A stretch of 64,000 bases of DNA from JAPKYZ01 sp033763835 (GTDB lineage Bacteria > Acidobacteriota > Terriglobia > Bryobacterales > Bryobacteraceae): the NCBI GenBank assembly GCA_033763835.1, contig JANRJS010000012.1:37260-101259 (forward strand). The letters run 5' to 3'. Shown piece by piece: positions 26,350-34,911 of the stretch; the first letter of the stretch is position 1, and each line of letters starts with the position of its first letter. A model generated the notes under the pieces. It was given only the letters and a program-made list of their open reading frames with translations. It did no database searches and was not told the origin of the DNA. The position numbers and the translations under genes are program-made.

Positions 26350-28440
26350 CTAGCGTACGTAAATCGAGGTTGAGTTCGCGCGTACCTCGCCAAACCGCAC
26401 GTCAAGCGGAGCGAGACCCGCCGCCACGCCCTCTGGCATCTGGATCACCAGTTGATACAGACCCACCATGTTCGGCGTCGCCCGCGACGACATCACGGCC
26501 GCTGTACGCCCACCCACGGTAACGGTAGGCCGCTGCGCGTTGTTCTCCTCGCCCGCCGCGGAGCCGGTACCGAGAGGTGGAACGGTTTGTCCAAAGCCTG
26601 TCGCGAACAGCAGGATGCGGTCGCCCGCTCGAGCGGGGCTCGCCTCGGTGACGTAGGCGTTGTCGTTCAGCCGGTACGCCGCCGCGACGTTTGTACTCGG
26701 GAGCGGTGCACTGCCAGCCGATCCTCCGGAGACGATGCGGTCGAAGAAAATGCCCGGGGCGAGCCCGCCCACCTGCACCATCACCGTGTTCGACGCGCCG
26801 TTCGGTCCGAGCACATAGAGCCTCTGCATACCCGCCGGGACGTCGAACGGAATCTGCGCGGCCACCAATCGCGGACTGACGTTCAACAGCGCCGCCGCCC
26901 GGTCCGCGATCACCAACTGCGTGCCGTTGATCGATCCCGGAGCGTTAAATCCGGGCGAGCCCGAATTGCCCGCGCCGACCCGCGTCAAGTTGCGTCCGTA
27001 CACCGAAATCAGGCCGCCGGGCGCGACCGTGGCAAAGCTGGGGTCGGAAACGCCGCTGATCGTCACCTCGACGCTAGGCAATCCAAACGGACCGCTCGAC
27101 AACTGCTCGCGAACCGCGCCGCCGGGATTGGCTTGCGTATGCAGATTCACGTAAGCCGACGCGGGATCGGTGAGAATGCGGTTGATCGTTGCCAAACCCG
27201 CCGCGCTAACGACCGTGAACTGGCGGTAGATATTGCCGAACCCCGTAGCCGAGATCACGCCGCTCGAAGCGGTGATCCGGCTATCGATGGTCACCGGACC
27301 GTTCGCTCCCGCCGCGCCGTCGTGGATATGTAAACCGGTGAACGTGACCGCGCCGGGGAAACGATAATTCACATCGAAGGCCACCGACGCTCCGCTAACT
27401 CGGCCCGCGTCGTCGCGGATGGTCCAAATCAGCGTACGCGCCGAAGCGCTCGCATCGAGACCGGTGACTGCCGGAACCTCGTTGGCCGGCGAAAGCTGGT
27501 GCGGAAAGATCATGACGTCGGTGCGCCGCAGTTGGCCGCGAATCGCGCCGCCGGGGTTCACGCGCGTGTGCAGGTTCAGGTAGTAGTTTCGTGGATCGGC
27601 GAGTACGCCGTAGGTCGTGTTCACCGACCCGGCGTTGGTCATGTTGACCTCAATGTCGTAGTTCAACGTCCCTGCGCCATTCGATGCCACCGCCGTCGCG
27701 CCGGTGATCCCGCTATCGATCGTTACCGGACCGTTTGTGCCGGCCGCGCCAGAATGGATGTGAAATCCGGTGAAGAACGTATCCGCGGCGAAGCCTGTGT
27801 AGTTGATGTCGAAGTTGTACGTTGCCGACGTGAGCGTGCCGTCCGGTTGCGATGTGAAGATCAGGGTTACAGTCGCGAGTCCCGTCGCGCCCAAGCCGGT
27901 AATTGGCGGCACTTCGTTGCCCGGATTCATCTCGGTCATGAAGACGCGTTGTTGCGCGCGCATTAACTGCCCGCGGATCGCGCCGCCGGGGTTCGCCGAC
28001 GTGTGCATGTTGACGTAGAATCCGGCGGGATTGGTCAGCATATCCGTCGCCGTGGAAATCGCCGCCGCGTTGTCCGGCGCGATTTGACCTTGCAGATTGA
28101 GCGTGGCCACCGCCGGCTGAGCGTCACGGCGGGTCAAGCTGGAATCGATCGTCACGGGACCGTTGGCGCCCGCCTCGCCGCGATGGATATGCAGGCCGGT
28201 GATATTGATCTCGCCAGGAAACCGGTAGTTGACCTTGAAATCGGCGGAACCGGAGACAATACGGCCCGAGGAGTCGCGCACGATGTGCAAAAGCACGGTA
28301 GCGGTTCCCGAAGCGTCCAGCCCGGTAATGGCAGGCACTTCGTTGGCCGGCGAAAGAATCGCACGGAACGGAATAGTTTCGACGGTTTGCGCGAATACTC
28401 CCGCGCAGGCGAAAACGGCGGAAAGAACGACTCGGTTCAT
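26350..28440 (-). CDS. Exported protein with three CHRD domains and a Solibacter-type C-terminal domain
   Basis: 696 residues from ATG 28440 after GGGGTG; the signal peptide is MNRVVLSAVFACAGVFAQ. Three tandem CHRD domains of about 120-130 residues follow, each with SPANEVP or NPGNEVP, then HIH-GAAGANGPVTIDS, then HT-NPGGAIRGQL. The last about 230 residues match the acidobacterial C-terminal module (TIGR03437-like): DPSFATVAPGGLISVYGRNL, AQIPFDVPAG, LLFATGFGQTVPP and VTVGGRTAAV. CHRD is a beta domain first described in chordin; its bacterial role is unknown. It is the first gene of the ATGA-linked run ending at 18883. Confidence 0.88.
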   Translation of the reverse strand: MNRVVLSAVFACAGVFAQTVETIPFRAILSPANEVPAITGLDASGTATVLLHIVRDSSGRIVSGSADFKVNYRFPGEINITGLHIHRGEAGANGPVTIDSSLTRRDAQPAVATLNLQGQIAPDNAAAISTATDMLTNPAGFYVNMHTSANPGGAIRGQLMRAQQRVFMTEMNPGNEVPPITGLGATGLATVTLIFTSQPDGTLTSATYNFDINYTGFAADTFFTGFHIHSGAAGTNGPVTIDSGITGATAVASNGAGTLNYDIEVNMTNAGSVNTTYGVLADPRNYYLNLHTRVNPGGAIRGQLRRTDVMIFPHQLSPANEVPAVTGLDASASARTLIWTIRDDAGRVSGASVAFDVNYRFPGAVTFTGLHIHDGAAGANGPVTIDSRITASSGVISATGFGNIYRQFTVVSAAGLATINRILTDPASAYVNLHTQANPGGAVREQLSSGPFGLPSVEVTISGVSDPSFATVAPGGLISVYGRNLTRVGAGNSGSPGFNAPGSINGTQLVIADRAAALLNVSPRLVAAQIPFDVPAGMQRLYVLGPNGASNTVMVQVGGLAPGIFFDRIVSGGSAGSAPLPSTNVAAAYRLNDNAYVTEASPARAGDRILLFATGFGQTVPPLGTGSAAGEENNAQRPTVTVGGRTAAVMSSRATPNMVGLYQLVIQMPEGVAAGLAPLDVRFGEVRANSTSIYVR

Positions 28441-28475
28441 AAAGCACCCCATTCGAAGCGTTGCGAACTGACCAG

Positions 28476-28505
28476 AGTAAATCACAATTCTTTACAGACG
28501 CGCAA
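28476..28505 (-). promoter_or_regulatory. Possible promoter for the CHRD-cytochrome-ASPIC gene run
   Basis: On the minus strand a TTGCGC word (complement of 28500-28505) is separated by 18 bases from TTTACT (complement of 28476-28481), which lies 35 bases upstream of ATG 28440. The match to the sigma-70 consensus is moderate (4 of 6 at -10). The surrounding 106-base divergent gap is locally AT-richer than the genes. Confidence 0.35.
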
Positions 28506-28532
28506 GACTGGAAATCGGATTTCTTACGCCGC

Positions 28533-28538
28533 TATACT
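28533..28538 (+). promoter_or_regulatory. -10 box (TATACT) immediately before the 28547 gene
   Basis: TATACT ends only 8 bases before ATG 28547, so transcription would start within a few bases of the start codon and the mRNA would be leaderless or nearly so. No Shine-Dalgarno-like sequence is present between the box and ATG. The -35 region (GGAAAT-like) is poor. Confidence 0.4.
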
Positions 28539-28546
28539 GGACCCAT

Positions 28547-28987
28547 ATGTTCTTCCGCCGCGAGAAGCCGCATGTTCCCACCTTCGACGAACGCTTGAGC
28601 GCCTTAGCGAAGCTCGATGTCCGCTCGGCGAAGAAGGGCTCGGCCAAAGCGGTGCTGATGCGCGGCGAGTGCGCGGCGGTAGTCACGGAGAAAGACGGTA
28701 CATTCGCCATCGACCCGGCGGGAGTGATCGTCGGCAACGAGATCGGCGAACTGGTGGATGGCGGGAATCAGAAGTACTGGATGACGCCGTCGGGCCGTAA
28801 ACAAGCGGCGCAAGCGGAGCAGTTGAAAGCCCTCCACGCCTTTCTCGAGGACGTGCGCGAGGCGTTCGGTCTGACGAGTCTTTACAACGAAGGACTTGGA
28901 TCGGTGAATGCCCATCACCTCTACGACCGGGTGAAAGATCGCGATCGCGGCGCTCCCCGGCGGCCCTGGGAAAAAGCCGCCGTCTAG
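28547..28987 (+). CDS. Conserved-looking small cytoplasmic protein of unknown function
   Basis: 146 residues, charged, no signal peptide or membrane segment. The middle (AVLMRGECAAVVTEKDGTFA, DPAGVIVGNEIGELVDGGNQ) suggests a compact beta-rich fold; the C-terminal third is helical and basic. I do not recognise the family. It is a single gene with no ribosome-binding site, a TATACT box eight bases upstream, and a TAG overlapping the stop of the convergent gene as CTAG. Codon use and composition match the neighbours, so it is likely a real gene. Confidence 0.65.
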   Translation: MFFRREKPHVPTFDERLSALAKLDVRSAKKGSAKAVLMRGECAAVVTEKDGTFAIDPAGVIVGNEIGELVDGGNQKYWMTPSGRKQAAQAEQLKALHAFLEDVREAFGLTSLYNEGLGSVNAHHLYDRVKDRDRGAPRRPWEKAAV

Positions 28988-29397
28988 CGTACCGCCTTGC
29001 GAATCTTGTTCGAAACGACGGCAAAGCCGCTCCAAGCCATCGCGGAAGCGCACTCCGCCAACACCACGAATGTTCGCTGGCTCTTATCCGGCCCCCAAAA
29101 AAAGGGATGCAGTGGCACTAGCAATGTCGTAAGGCCAAAGCCCATCAGGAACAATCGAACCAACGACAGCCGTCGGGTGGACTTCAAAGTCCGCAAGCAT
29201 TGATCGGCGTCGGCGGACGGCTTCGGAACCGACAGCCGCTCCGGCGCGGTTAGTTTTCGCGCCAACTCGGGACGCAACCGCAATTCGGATTCGATCAATT
29301 CGCGAGTGGCGACCGACGCTTCGCCCGTCGCGTACAACGCCAGCAAATCGTCCATCACGCCTTCAGGCAAGCGAACGCTCTGGGCTTGGATGTTCAT
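28984..29397 (-). CDS. Two-helix membrane protein, likely anti-sigma factor for the adjacent ECF sigma
   Basis: 137 residues from ATG 29397 with GAGAGGAG about nine bases upstream. The N-terminal 75 residues are soluble and helical (MDDLLALYATGEASVATREL resembles the start of anti-sigma domains, but there is no HxxxCxxC zinc motif). Two hydrophobic helices follow (LVRLFLMGFGLTTLLVPLHP and VVLAECASAMAWSGFAVV). It overlaps the end of the sigma gene by 35 bases, the standard sigma/anti-sigma arrangement. Calling it an anti-sigma factor is therefore by context plus topology, not by a diagnostic motif. Confidence 0.6.
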   Translation of the reverse strand: MNIQAQSVRLPEGVMDDLLALYATGEASVATRELIESELRLRPELARKLTAPERLSVPKPSADADQCLRTLKSTRRLSLVRLFLMGFGLTTLLVPLHPFFWGPDKSQRTFVVLAECASAMAWSGFAVVSNKIRKAVR

Positions 29398-29887
29398 GGC
29401 AGGGTTCTCCTCTCGTTTCCAAAATTTCGTTCAGGCGCAGTCGCGCTCGATGAATTCGCACCTTGACGGTCGCCACCGGCAACTCCATCGCCACGGCGAT
29501 TTCCTCGTAAGTCAACTCGCTCACCGCGTACATCACCAGCGGCACCCGGTACTCCTGCGGCAGAGTCTGAATGGCGGCGAGTGTCTGGTCCAGATATCGC
29601 TTCGACTCCGGCTTTTCGCGGGGCTGCGCCAAGTCGAAAGGCAAACCGACTTCGGGACGTGCGCGCCGGTACCGGTCTACGATCAAGTTCTTCGCCATCG
29701 TCAACAGGTAGCCGCGCGTGGTGATCGCGCGAATCCGATCCCACGAAGTCCAGGCGCGAAGAAACGTCTCGGCGGTAATGTCCGAGGCTAAGTCGGCGCT
29801 CCCGGTAAGATACGCCGCGAACCGCAAAACGTCCGGTGCGAACCGTTCGTAGATCGATGTAAACGTCGGTTCGTCCATGCGCTTCAC
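29363..29887 (-). CDS. ECF-type RNA polymerase sigma factor
   Basis: 174 residues. Region 2 is FTSIYERFAPDVLRFAAYLT to FLRAWTSWDRIRAITTRGYL, with the polymerase-binding and -10-reading helices. Region 4 is YRVPLVMYAVSELTYEEIAV to VATVKVRIHRARLRLNEIL, a helix-turn-helix for the -35 element. Length is normal for ECF sigma factors. It directs RNA polymerase to a small regulon on a signal, probably released by the overlapping membrane protein at 28984. The upstream TPR lipoprotein gene ends 28 bases before a putative start further out; cotranscription is possible. Confidence 0.92.
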   Translation of the reverse strand: MKRMDEPTFTSIYERFAPDVLRFAAYLTGSADLASDITAETFLRAWTSWDRIRAITTRGYLLTMAKNLIVDRYRRARPEVGLPFDLAQPREKPESKRYLDQTLAAIQTLPQEYRVPLVMYAVSELTYEEIAVAMELPVATVKVRIHRARLRLNEILETRGEPCHEHPSPERSLA

Positions 29888-29915
29888 CCAAAGAAACGAA
29901 GGCCCGCGGCGTTTG

Positions 29916-31397
29916 TTACGGAGCGAGTTCGAGTTCTTTTTTCAGCAGCACCGGCGCGAGCGGGCTCGCAGATAGTAGCACCGGCGGCGGATGAATCGAG
30001 AGCAGTTCCCGCGCAGATTCCTTCTTCCCCGCCCCGCCCAGCGCCCACGCGAGCATGGTACGCGCCGCGCCGTCCGATTGCGGCTGCTGACGCCCGAACG
30101 TCCTGCGCGCGGGAGCCTCCGCCGCGGCGTAGTGCCCGTCAAAGAGCAAGGCGGCGGCCAGCAGACCGTCGCGGAGATCCTCGAATCGCGGATCGGCCAT
30201 CTGCACGCTCGCGCGCCGTTGCCACTCGGCGGGCGCGGCGGCGGGTTGGGCGAGAAACGCGGCCATGAGACCTTGCGCCGACGTCACCCGGCCGCCCAGG
30301 GCCTTCATCCAGCGCTCGCGAGCCGCCAACGCGTCGCCGCGTGCCCGGGCCCAAACGGATGCCGCCAACAGACTTTGCGCGGAGTTCGCCGCTAGCGCCG
30401 CCTTCTCCGCCTCATCCGGTTTTCCGGTAACGAACAGCCAACCCGCGGCGAGTATCGCACGCTCCGATTCGGGAATCTGGGCAAGATAGCGCTCCCAGTG
30501 CTTTTGAGCCCCGGCCGGGTCTTTCAGGCGCAGCCGGGTGAAGGCCGCTTTGTAAAGCGACACTCCGCGATTGATAGCCGCGTCTTTCTCAAAGGCCGCG
30601 AGGTAATGCTTCTCCGCTTCGGTGAACTGGCCCGCGTAGTAGTTCACGTCGCCCAACGAATCGAGCGGATTCGCGCCCGGAGACAGCTTCGCGTACTCGG
30701 CCATCGCCGCGCGCGCTCCGGTGAAATCCTTAGCGAACGCCCGCTGGTAGCCGAGTTGGTTCCACAATGCGGGATCGCTGGGCCGGAACTCGGCGAGAGC
30801 GGTTAACGCTTCGGCGGTCGCTTTCGGATCGCGACTCCGCGACGCTTCGGCGAACCGCAGCCGGGCGAGCGGCTCCTTACCGATCGACGCTCCCCGAGCC
30901 AGCCCACGCTTGGCAAGTTCTACGTCGCCCGAATCGGCGTAGGCGAGTCCGAAATCCGGCGCGATGGCCACGGCGTCGGCGAACCGCCGCTCGGAATACG
31001 CGCGCAGCGCTTCGTCGGGGATGGTAACCGCAACTGCGGCTGGATTTACCTTGCGTACGATGGCCGCCGCCAGCGGCGCCAACCCGGAGCCCGAAGCCTC
31101 AAACACCTCGTCGCGCCCGGCAAGCCAACAGGCAAGCCTCGATTTCGCGGCCGCCCCCTCGATCCGGCAATAGAGCGGAACCCGGTTAAGCGCGGCACGA
31201 GCATCGCCCCCGGTTGTCGCGCGCTCTACATCGAAAGTCGAAAGATTCGTCGCCAGCATTGCTTGCAAAGCGACCGGCGCCCAATCGAGTCCCGCGGCCA
31301 AGTTCTCAACCGGCGCGACGATCAATCTGCTGGGAATCGTGGGCGGCTTACTGCCACATGCCGCCAATAAGGCGCACCACGCAACCAAGCGGCGCAA
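29916..31397 (-). CDS. TPR-rich lipoprotein
   Basis: 493 residues. The N-terminus MRRLVAWCALLAACGSKPP has a lipobox (LAAC, lipidated Cys14), so the protein is probably anchored to a membrane facing the periplasm. A short domain (about 25-130) precedes TPR-like helical pairs rich in Ala and Leu. No enzymatic motif is visible. It begins four bases after the stop of the TPR gene at 31402, giving a run PBP, TPR protein, TPR lipoprotein, sigma, anti-sigma on one strand. A role in envelope assembly or sensing is suggested only by this context. Confidence 0.72.
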   Translation of the reverse strand: MRRLVAWCALLAACGSKPPTIPSRLIVAPVENLAAGLDWAPVALQAMLATNLSTFDVERATTGGDARAALNRVPLYCRIEGAAAKSRLACWLAGRDEVFEASGSGLAPLAAAIVRKVNPAAVAVTIPDEALRAYSERRFADAVAIAPDFGLAYADSGDVELAKRGLARGASIGKEPLARLRFAEASRSRDPKATAEALTALAEFRPSDPALWNQLGYQRAFAKDFTGARAAMAEYAKLSPGANPLDSLGDVNYYAGQFTEAEKHYLAAFEKDAAINRGVSLYKAAFTRLRLKDPAGAQKHWERYLAQIPESERAILAAGWLFVTGKPDEAEKAALAANSAQSLLAASVWARARGDALAARERWMKALGGRVTSAQGLMAAFLAQPAAAPAEWQRRASVQMADPRFEDLRDGLLAAALLFDGHYAAAEAPARRTFGRQQPQSDGAARTMLAWALGGAGKKESARELLSIHPPPVLLSASPLAPVLLKKELELAP

Positions 31398-31401
31398 AAC
31401 G

Positions 31402-32193
31402 CTAGAGCACCTTCGGCTGGTAGGCCAGCAGTTCCTGGAATTCGGGCAACTGCTGCAGACCGGCGAACTCGGGCTCTTCCTTCAGCTTGTCGCGGTCCTT
31501 GAAGCCCTCTTCGAGAGCCTTGCGCAGATAGAGCATCGCCCGTTCGTTTTGCCCCGCTTTGGCGTAGGTTTTAGCGAGGTAGAAATGAAACTTCGCGCGC
31601 TCCTCCACCGTGCGCTCTTGCAAGAGCACACCCGCCGCGCCGCGGTGTTCGAATACTTCGGGGTCGATCGCCAACGCCTCCTGGTACGACCGGAATGCGA
31701 GATCGTACTGCTTGCGCGCGAAGTACGCCGTACCTAGGTTCGACAGGATCGACGCCGACTGCGGGTTGAGCTTCAACGCTTTCTTGTAGTAGCTCACCGC
31801 GCGCCGGTAGCTTTTCTTCGCGTAGTGGATGGTGCCCAGATTGTTGACCGCTTCCGGATAATTGGGGCGCATCTTCACCGACTTCTCGTAGTACTTCTTC
31901 GCCGCGTCCAGATCGAGCATCTGGTGATAGGCGATGCCCACTTTGTTCCAGGTAACCGGCGAATCGGAGGGCATTTGCTTGTACATGTCCACCGCCTCGC
32001 GGTACATCTTGCGGGCCATGAAGATGTCGCCGCGCATTTCCACCGTCAACAAACCGGGAGGAGTGGCGGTGCGGGTCTCGCGCGTGTTCGCAAACGAGGA
32101 GGGCGCGGGGGATTGACCGTCGCCCGGAGCGTTACCGGGCCGTGGCGCGTCGGCGCTGAGGGATAAACAAGCGACCAGGATCGTAAACGCCAT
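31402..32193 (-). CDS. Exported TPR-repeat protein
   Basis: 263 residues from ATG 32193 after GGGAGG; an upstream in-frame start at 32436 would lie inside the penicillin-binding protein gene. Signal peptide MAFTILVACLSLSADA. At least four clear TPRs occupy residues about 60-215 (MRGDIFMARKMYREAVDMYK, AVNNLGTIHYAKKSYRRAVS, SILSNLGTAYFARKQYDLAF). The partner is unknown. It starts 19 bases after the PBP gene, so it may be a periplasmic accessory of cell-wall synthesis, though only position argues for this. Confidence 0.82.
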   Translation of the reverse strand: MAFTILVACLSLSADAPRPGNAPGDGQSPAPSSFANTRETRTATPPGLLTVEMRGDIFMARKMYREAVDMYKQMPSDSPVTWNKVGIAYHQMLDLDAAKKYYEKSVKMRPNYPEAVNNLGTIHYAKKSYRRAVSYYKKALKLNPQSASILSNLGTAYFARKQYDLAFRSYQEALAIDPEVFEHRGAAGVLLQERTVEERAKFHFYLAKTYAKAGQNERAMLYLRKALEEGFKDRDKLKEEPEFAGLQQLPEFQELLAYQPKVL

Positions 32194-32212
32194 GGCGTAT
32201 CGACCTCCCAAC

Positions 32213-34687
32213 TTACTTGAATATACCCCGAATTTTGTCCCAGAGACCCTTTTTCTCTTTCGCGTCGGCGGGACGCTCCGGACCGGCGCGCCGCACCGGC
32301 ACGCCGTCGGGATCGTTTCGCGCCACCCTGGTCTCACGGGAACGGGTGTCGCCCACTGTTCGCTCCACCGGTCTCGACGCCGGATCGTCCTCGTCCCAAG
32401 AAGCCACTTGCGAACCGATGCCGACGGGCGAACCACATCCGTCTGCGGGTTGCGTACCGGCGATGAACACTTCGCTCTTCTCGCCGCATTGCGCGATAGT
32501 CACGCCCTCCGGCGCGGCGAACGGCGCGGGATTGCGGTACTCGCGGTGTTGGTGCGCACGCTTCATAAACTCCGCCCATACGGGCAGCGCGGCCTTCGCC
32601 CCTTCCAGCTTGAGATCGGTGTTGTCGTCGAAACCGACCCACACGACGGTAATTAGGCGCGAGGTGAATCCGGCGAACCAGGCGTCGCGCGACGTGCCGG
32701 TCTTCCCCGCGGCGGGCACGGAGACACCGCGGCTGCGTACTCCCGCGCCAGTCCCCGACCGCAAGACCTCTTCCATCAGATTCACCATCATGTAAGCCAC
32801 TCGCGGGTCCAGCACCTTGCGTTTTTCCGGTTTGGCTTCGTACACCGGGGCGCCGTCTTGCGAATAGATTGCCTTGATGAGCGCGGGCTTTACGTAGGTA
32901 CCCTGATTCGCGAACACCGTATAAGCCGCCGCCATGTCGATGGGCGTCGCGTCGTAGCTGCCTAGCGCCACCGACGGAGTACCCACTTGCGCCATCAACC
33001 CCGCCTTGCGCGCGAGCCCCGCCACCTGTCCATAGCCGACCATCTCGGCTACTTCCACCGTCGGGATGTTCAGACTTTTCGCCAACGCCTGCCGGATGGT
33101 CACCGGCCCGTAAAACTTGCTGCCGAAGTTGTTCGGTTCGTATTCCTTATCGTCGTAGTAGAAAACCTTGGGTTCGTCGATCAGCGTCTGCGCGGGCGTG
33201 ATGACCGTCTTCGCATTCCCGTCGAGCGCCGTTGCGAACGCGGCAGCGTATACGAACGGCTTGAAAATCGAGCCCGGCTGACGTTTCGCCATTGAACGGT
33301 TCAGTTGGCTGACTCCGTAGCTGCGCCCGCCGATCAGCGCCTTCACTTCGCCCGTCTCCGCGTCCAGCGCGACTAGCGCCACCTGTGCCTCGCGTACCGG
33401 TTCCTTGGTCCGCTTACGCCGCTTTTCGAGCAGATCGTCCACTTCCTTGATTCCGGCCCGCACCGCTTCGGTGGCGTCGCGCTGCAAACGCGGGTCGAGC
33501 GTGGTGTACACGCGATAAGCGCGGTTTTGGAAGTCGTGCTCGGCAAGGTTGTCTTGCAGCCAGTCGTTCACCAGATCCACGAAGTAGGGCGCGTCGTTCG
33601 AATCCACGGCTCCCGAAGCGACGCTCATCGGCGACGCGGCGGCGACGGCGTACTCGCGGTCGTCGATGTAGCCGTTGTCGCGCATCAGGCTCAAGACGAT
33701 GTTGCGGCGGGAGCGCGCCCGATCCGGCCACCGCACCGGATTGGTAAAGCTGGGCCGCTGGATCAAGCCGGCAAGCGTCGCCGCCTCCGCGAGCGTGAGA
33801 TTTTTCATCTCCTTGCCGAAATACGCTTGCGCCGCCTCTCCAAATCCCAAAATCTGAAAACTGCCACGCCGCCCCATATCGACGTTGTTGGCGTAGTACT
33901 CGAAAATCTGCTCTTTGGTCAGCGTGCGTTCGAGGTGCAGCGTGATCAACGTTTCCGCCGCCTTGCGTTTCCAGGACTTCTCCGGCGTCAGCCAAATGCC
34001 GCGCGCGAGTTGCATGGTGAGCGTCGAAGCGCCTTCGGCGTGATAGCCCAGCTTCACGTCAACATAGGCCGCCTTCATGATTCGTAAAGGATCGAATCCG
34101 GCGTGTTTGAAGAAGCGTTTGTCTTCCACCGAGACCACGGCGTCGCGTAGCGCGGCGGGAATGTCTTCGTAACGAACGATGCGCCGCTTTTGGCGGTTGC
34201 GGTCGAACAGGTTGGTGACCAGTTCCGGTTCCAGTTGGTAGAGCGTCCGTCGTCCGCCATCACGGAGCGAAACGATTTGCGAGACTTTGCTTTCTGCGGT
34301 CTTAATGAGAAACGGGTCTTGGCGGAAGTAAGAATCGGGGCCTGGGAACACCTCGATACCGTCCGGCCGCAAACGGTACCAGCCAATCAATCCACCTTCG
34401 GTCTCGCGGTATCCGGCGCGCCGCAACTCCGCGGCGATGTCCTCATTAGTGACGTTGTCGCCAACGCGCACCGTTTTCGGCGCGGCGTAAAGCTTCGAAG
34501 TTTTAGCGAACGGTCCGGCGGTGAGCTTTTCCTCGATCAGCCGGGCGTACTTGAGATAATAGAAAAGGGTAACGCCAAACGCGATGGCGATTAGGCCGCC
34601 ACCGGCGATCAGCGACCACTTCGCCCACGGCGTTCGCCAAGCTTGGGCGAAGAAAGACGTGCCGGGAACCCGGACCTTAGTCTTCAC
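32213..34687 (-). CDS. Bifunctional penicillin-binding protein, PBP1b-like (transglycosylase/transpeptidase)
   Basis: 824 residues from GTG 34687 behind TTGAGG. One N-terminal transmembrane helix (about 25-47) is followed by a UB2H-like domain (about 60-150). The GT51 glycosyltransferase domain has EDKRFFKHAGFD (catalytic Glu) and GASTLTMQLARGIWL. The transpeptidase domain has the active serine in PGSIFKP (SxxK), SLN in LAKSLNIP, and KTGTS. It polymerises lipid II and crosslinks peptidoglycan outside the inner membrane. A short tail (about 100 residues) rich in Arg/Asp/Pro ends the protein. The partner TPR gene follows 19 bases later. Confidence 0.93.
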   Translation of the reverse strand: MKTKVRVPGTSFFAQAWRTPWAKWSLIAGGGLIAIAFGVTLFYYLKYARLIEEKLTAGPFAKTSKLYAAPKTVRVGDNVTNEDIAAELRRAGYRETEGGLIGWYRLRPDGIEVFPGPDSYFRQDPFLIKTAESKVSQIVSLRDGGRRTLYQLEPELVTNLFDRNRQKRRIVRYEDIPAALRDAVVSVEDKRFFKHAGFDPLRIMKAAYVDVKLGYHAEGASTLTMQLARGIWLTPEKSWKRKAAETLITLHLERTLTKEQIFEYYANNVDMGRRGSFQILGFGEAAQAYFGKEMKNLTLAEAATLAGLIQRPSFTNPVRWPDRARSRRNIVLSLMRDNGYIDDREYAVAAASPMSVASGAVDSNDAPYFVDLVNDWLQDNLAEHDFQNRAYRVYTTLDPRLQRDATEAVRAGIKEVDDLLEKRRKRTKEPVREAQVALVALDAETGEVKALIGGRSYGVSQLNRSMAKRQPGSIFKPFVYAAAFATALDGNAKTVITPAQTLIDEPKVFYYDDKEYEPNNFGSKFYGPVTIRQALAKSLNIPTVEVAEMVGYGQVAGLARKAGLMAQVGTPSVALGSYDATPIDMAAAYTVFANQGTYVKPALIKAIYSQDGAPVYEAKPEKRKVLDPRVAYMMVNLMEEVLRSGTGAGVRSRGVSVPAAGKTGTSRDAWFAGFTSRLITVVWVGFDDNTDLKLEGAKAALPVWAEFMKRAHQHREYRNPAPFAAPEGVTIAQCGEKSEVFIAGTQPADGCGSPVGIGSQVASWDEDDPASRPVERTVGDTRSRETRVARNDPDGVPVRRAGPERPADAKEKKGLWDKIRGIFK

Positions 34688-34709
34688 GCCTCAAGTGTAA
34701 CGCGCGCCG

Positions 34710-34907
34710 CTACAAATCCGTGTCTTCTTCCGGGGGCGCGATGCGCCGCGCAGCCAAGACATCCCGCTCCGCCTGCAGCCAATGCCGCAGACTGTGGCCT
34801 TCGGGGCAGCCTTCCGCCTTCCAGTAAAGATAAGCGACCCAGCCGATCTCCTCGGCCAAATCCGCCGCCGGATTCACGTCCGACACCTGTAAACCATTAT
34901 CTTCCAT
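34710..34907 (-). CDS. DUF2934 small protein
   Basis: 65 residues from ATG 34907; the longer in-frame extension to 35060 lies inside the previous gene and is not expected. The DUF2934 core is the segment around residues 18-50: AEEIGWVAYLYWKAEGCPEG then HSLRHWLQAERDVLA (A-Y-x-W-x-x-x-G-x-P-x-G-x-x-x-x-x-W-x-x-A-E). The function of this small domain is not known. It lies four bases after the exported protein gene and 22 bases before the PBP gene, so all three are probably cotranscribed. Confidence 0.85.
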   Translation of the reverse strand: MEDNGLQVSDVNPAADLAEEIGWVAYLYWKAEGCPEGHSLRHWLQAERDVLAARRIAPPEEDTDL

Positions 34908-34911
34908 AGAT

